In this document: one piece after another, positions 61,326 through 64,000 of the stretch
Position numbering within the stretch: position 1 is the first letter of the stretch
Layout of the letters: each line of letters starts with the position of its first letter
Source of the DNA: Gammaproteobacteria bacterium
GTDB lineage: Bacteria > Pseudomonadota > Gammaproteobacteria > JAJFKO01
Direction of reading: 5' to 3'
NCBI GenBank assembly: GCA_021773175.1
Contig: JAJFKO010000064.1
Coordinates: forward strand, 1-64,000
DNA: 64,000 nt
Translations under genes and position numbers: made by a program
The notes under the pieces: generated by a model
The model's input: only the letters and a program-made list of their open reading frames with translations
Database searches by the model: none
Told to the model about the DNA's origin: nothing

Positions 61326-63362
61326 ATGTCAGAGCAAATATCATTAAGCTTACCGGATTTCTCCAGTATTAAAATCGATAAAATTGAGCAACAATTAACA
61401 GAAATGTTGGCATTGCATTTAAATAAAATCACGGAATTACTCAAACAACCTGAATTTACTTGGCAAAACCTAATGTATAACTTAACGATTCTGGGTGATG
61501 AGCTGGGTAAGTTTTGGGGTCCGATCAATCATTTACAATCTGTGTGTAGCAGTGATGAATTACGCAAAGTCTATCAGGCTTGCATCCCAAAGCTTAGTGA
61601 TTTCTCAACGAAGCTTGGCCATAATATTGTATTATTTAATGCGATTGAAACCTTATCTAAAGGTAATGCGTTTGCTGAATATGAATTGGCACAGAAAAAA
61701 ATTATTGCTGATGAATTATTAGACTTTAAATTATCTGGCGTCAATTTAGATGCTGAAAAGAAACAACAATTTAAAAAAATAGAACAAAGTTTATCGGAAA
61801 TTTGTAATCGCTTTGCCGAGAATGTTATGGATACAACGGATGCTTGGCAGCTACATATTACAGATGAAAAACGATTATTAGGTATGCCGCAACATGCTAT
61901 TGATGCGGCGTTACACAGAGCGGAACAAAAAGATTTATCAGGATGGTTGTTATCACTAGACTTCCCTTGTTATTTTGCCGTAATTACTTATGCGCATGAT
62001 CGCGAATTACGCCAAGAGCTTTATACAGCATTCTCAACCCGAGCATCGGATCAAGGCCCGCATGACAAACGCTATGATAATGATAAGATTATGCAAGAAA
62101 TTTTATTGCAGCGACATGCGTTAGCAAAATTAGTGGGTTACAATAATTACGCGGAATATTCACTTGCGAAGAAAATGGCAAATACGACTGCAGAAGTAAT
62201 GGCATTTCTAAATGATTTAGCTGATAAAACACATGCATTTGCTGTGCGAGATTGGCAAACACTAACAGACTTTGCCAAACAACAAGGCGCTGCAGAATTA
62301 GCTGCTTGGGATGTTGCTTATTACAGTGAAAAATTGCGCCATGAAAAATATGATATATCACAAGAAACATTACGGCCTTATTTTCCAGAAGATAAAGTAT
62401 TTCAAGGTATGTTTGCTTTAGTTGGTAAACTATATGGCCTGAATTTTGTAGAAGTTGATGCAGAGAATGTATGGCATGATGATGTGCGTTGCTTCAAGAT
62501 CGTTGGTGAAAATGGTCAGGTCGATGGTTTCTTGTATTCAGACCTTTACGCGCGAGAAAAGAAACGTGGCGGTGCTTGGATGGATGAGTATGCAACACGT
62601 TTTAAATTAGCAGATGGTTCGGTACAAGTCCCCGTTGCTTTTTTAACGTGTAATTTTTCTGCTCCGACTGGAGATAAACCTTCTCTATTAACACATGAAG
62701 ATGTCATCACCTTATTTCATGAATTTGGTCACTGTCTACATCACTTATTATCACAGGTTGATTATTTAGAAGTGAGTGGTATAAATGGTGTTGCTTGGGA
62801 CGCAGTAGAATTGCCAAGCCAATTTATGGAATTCTTTTGTTGGGAAAAACCAGTGTTAGATATGATTTCAGGTCATCATGAAACCGGCGAAACAATCCCT
62901 AATGAACTTTATGAAAAAATGTTAGCCGCAAAAAATTTCCAATCTGGCATGCAAGCGGTACGCCAATTAGAATTTGCGATTTTTGATTTTCGAATGCATG
63001 CAGAGTTTCAACCTGGGAAAGAAAAAGAAATTCAGGTTTTACTAAATGAAGTTCGTGCTCAAGTTGGTGTTGTGCCCACACCTATCTTTAATCGTTTTCA
63101 AAATGGGTTTAGTCATATTTTTGCTGGTGGCTATGCCGCAGGCTATTACAGCTATAGATGGGCAGAAGTTTTAGCCGCAGATGCTTATGATCTGTTTGCC
63201 GAAAATGGTGTCATTAGTGAAGAAATTGGCCATCAGTTTTTAACGAAAATTCTTGAGAAAGGTGGCAGCCAAGAAGCGATGGACTTATTTGTGGCTTTCC
63301 GTGGTCGTAAACCTGATGTTGCGGCGTTACTGCGCTATAGCGGCTTGGTTTTTAATCATTAA
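61326..63362 (+). CDS. prlC: Oligopeptidase A (M3 metallopeptidase)
   Basis: A 678-residue cytoplasmic zinc endopeptidase that degrades peptides and cleaved signal peptides. Zinc site HEFGHCLHH (H465-E-F-G-H469) with the following Glu (ELPSQFMEFF). Characteristic M3 text: FLYSDLYAREKKRGGAWMDEY, HEDVITLFHEFGH, and AGGYAAGYYSYRWAEVLAAD. Length as in E. coli OpdA. The frame runs 29 codons further upstream through the MITE, but the ATG at 61326 with AAGAGG before it is the family start. Confidence 0.95.
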   Translation: MSEQISLSLPDFSSIKIDKIEQQLTEMLALHLNKITELLKQPEFTWQNLMYNLTILGDELGKFWGPINHLQSVCSSDELRKVYQACIPKLSDFSTKLGHNIVLFNAIETLSKGNAFAEYELAQKKIIADELLDFKLSGVNLDAEKKQQFKKIEQSLSEICNRFAENVMDTTDAWQLHITDEKRLLGMPQHAIDAALHRAEQKDLSGWLLSLDFPCYFAVITYAHDRELRQELYTAFSTRASDQGPHDKRYDNDKIMQEILLQRHALAKLVGYNNYAEYSLAKKMANTTAEVMAFLNDLADKTHAFAVRDWQTLTDFAKQQGAAELAAWDVAYYSEKLRHEKYDISQETLRPYFPEDKVFQGMFALVGKLYGLNFVEVDAENVWHDDVRCFKIVGENGQVDGFLYSDLYAREKKRGGAWMDEYATRFKLADGSVQVPVAFLTCNFSAPTGDKPSLLTHEDVITLFHEFGHCLHHLLSQVDYLEVSGINGVAWDAVELPSQFMEFFCWEKPVLDMISGHHETGETIPNELYEKMLAAKNFQSGMQAVRQLEFAIFDFRMHAEFQPGKEKEIQVLLNEVRAQVGVVPTPIFNRFQNGFSHIFAGGYAAGYYSYRWAEVLAADAYDLFAENGVISEEIGHQFLTKILEKGGSQEAMDLFVAFRGRKPDVAALLRYSGLVFNH

Positions 63363-63450
63363 TATATTGACTTAATTTAGCAGCTGATTTACGGTAGTGT
63401 CCCTTAAATATTGATTATTTTTATTGAACTTACATATAAGGTTATAGATT

Positions 63451-64000
63451 ATGAAGATGAAGCAGGTTTTAATATTTTTTGCTATATTTTTCAGTGGATT
63501 AGTGCTGATGAATGTTAGTTTCGCTGAAACCCAATCAGCAACGTTTACACCAGAGCAAGCTCAACAAATTAAAACAATCGTTCATGATTATTTATTGAAG
63601 AATCCACAAATTTTAGTGGAAGTTTCCAAAAAATTACAACAACAACAAGCTGCAAAGCAAGAAGTGAAAGCGCGTAAAGCCATTACTGATAATGCCGCAG
63701 CATTGTTTGGTGATCAAAATACTCCAACAGTTGGTAATACCGATGGCAATGTTACATTGGTAGAATTTTTCGATTATCAATGTATCCATTGTAAAATGGT
63801 ATCACCAGTTATTGATAAACTAATTAAAGCGAATCCAAACTTACGCGTTGTTTATAAATCGTTACCTATTTTTGGTAAGGTTTCACAAATGGCAGCGGTT
63901 GCAGCAATGGCTTCAATCAAGCAAGGTAAATATAATGAATTTCATGAAGCATTAATGGCTGCTGATAAACGCTTATCGGCAAAAGTCATTATGGCGATTG
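63451..64000 (+). CDS. Com1/DsbA-like periplasmic thiol oxidoreductase (5' part)
   Basis: Runs off the window end; 183 codons are seen. Signal peptide MKMKQVLIFFAIFFSGLVLM then NVSFAETQ, an N-terminal helix region (TIVHDYLLKNPQILVEVSKKL) and a thioredoxin fold with FFDYQCIHCKMVSP. The CIHC active site and 'LPIFG' cis-Pro region fit DsbA-family proteins of the Com1 type, known from Coxiella as a surface antigen and from Legionella as DsbA2. Would pair with DsbB (25191). The name com1 is by pattern. Confidence 0.85.
   Translation, partial: MKMKQVLIFFAIFFSGLVLMNVSFAETQSATFTPEQAQQIKTIVHDYLLKNPQILVEVSKKLQQQQAAKQEVKARKAITDNAAALFGDQNTPTVGNTDGNVTLVEFFDYQCIHCKMVSPVIDKLIKANPNLRVVYKSLPIFGKVSQMAAVAAMASIKQGKYNEFHEALMAADKRLSAKVIMAI

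Overview
The window is AT-rich gammaproteobacterial DNA (high-30s % GC by eye, no count made). The gene set suggests Legionellales: a Com1-like DsbA protein at the right edge, many small lipoproteins, a large stock of orphan secreted or effector-like proteins, two LuxR-type regulators, and ordinary gammaproteobacterial housekeeping genes. Several large proteins look built for a eukaryotic host, including one with three stretches resembling nuclear localisation signals. A host-associated member such as the intranuclear 'Candidatus Berkiella' would fit, but that name is inference and no marker gene here settles it. No rRNA, tRNA or CRISPR array was recognised.

Layout. 1-2.4 kb: the 3' end of a CdiA/FHA-like polymorphic toxin, its probable immunity gene and two small followers. 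2.5-6.4 kb: gabT, then a decayed stretch and a lipoprotein/lipoprotein/TfoX-domain operon. 6.7-13 kb: a 2,075-residue SF2 helicase fused to a GT-A-like glycosyltransferase region, the most unusual gene here. 13-24.6 kb: accessory island with a glycine-zipper protein, a LuxR protein, a GH5 cellulase divergent from a second LuxR protein with a lux-box-like site between them, a ThiF/E1-like enzyme with a conserved partner, a secreted Cys-rich protein, an MlrC/M81 protein, a DUF4143 ATPase and a CpdA-like phosphodiesterase.

24.6-37 kb is mostly core: lipoprotein, dsbB, OMP, ruvX, yqgE, pckA, pilT, then yggS-proC-yggT-murF, an ldhA-like gene, a helical orphan, yciI and a periplasmic L,D-transpeptidase. 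37.9-49.6 kb: dacB (PBP4), a VOC protein, a beta-rich secreted protein, ybaK, a MarR-GNAT fusion, a four-gene batABCD operon, apaH and a YqhA-type membrane protein. 49.7-55 kb: two adjacent effector-like genes, a degenerate protein kinase and a 1,041-residue protein with a duplicated unknown domain. 55-64 kb: folA, higBA, a gamma-carbonic-anhydrase-like protein, an MFS permease, an orphan, gor, a putative protein-glutaminase-like protein, prlC/opdA and the start of a com1/dsbA-like gene.

A family of short MITE-like elements with ends AGGACTTACGCTAAA / TTTAGCGTAAGTCCT is scattered between genes (about 18.1, 27.8, 32.0, 35.2, 36.4, 37.6 and 61.2 kb). Several copies abut genes so closely that their ends supply stop codons or sit in leaders. 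Two decayed duplicate gene pieces (4.4 kb and 20.8 kb) show further local duplication and loss.
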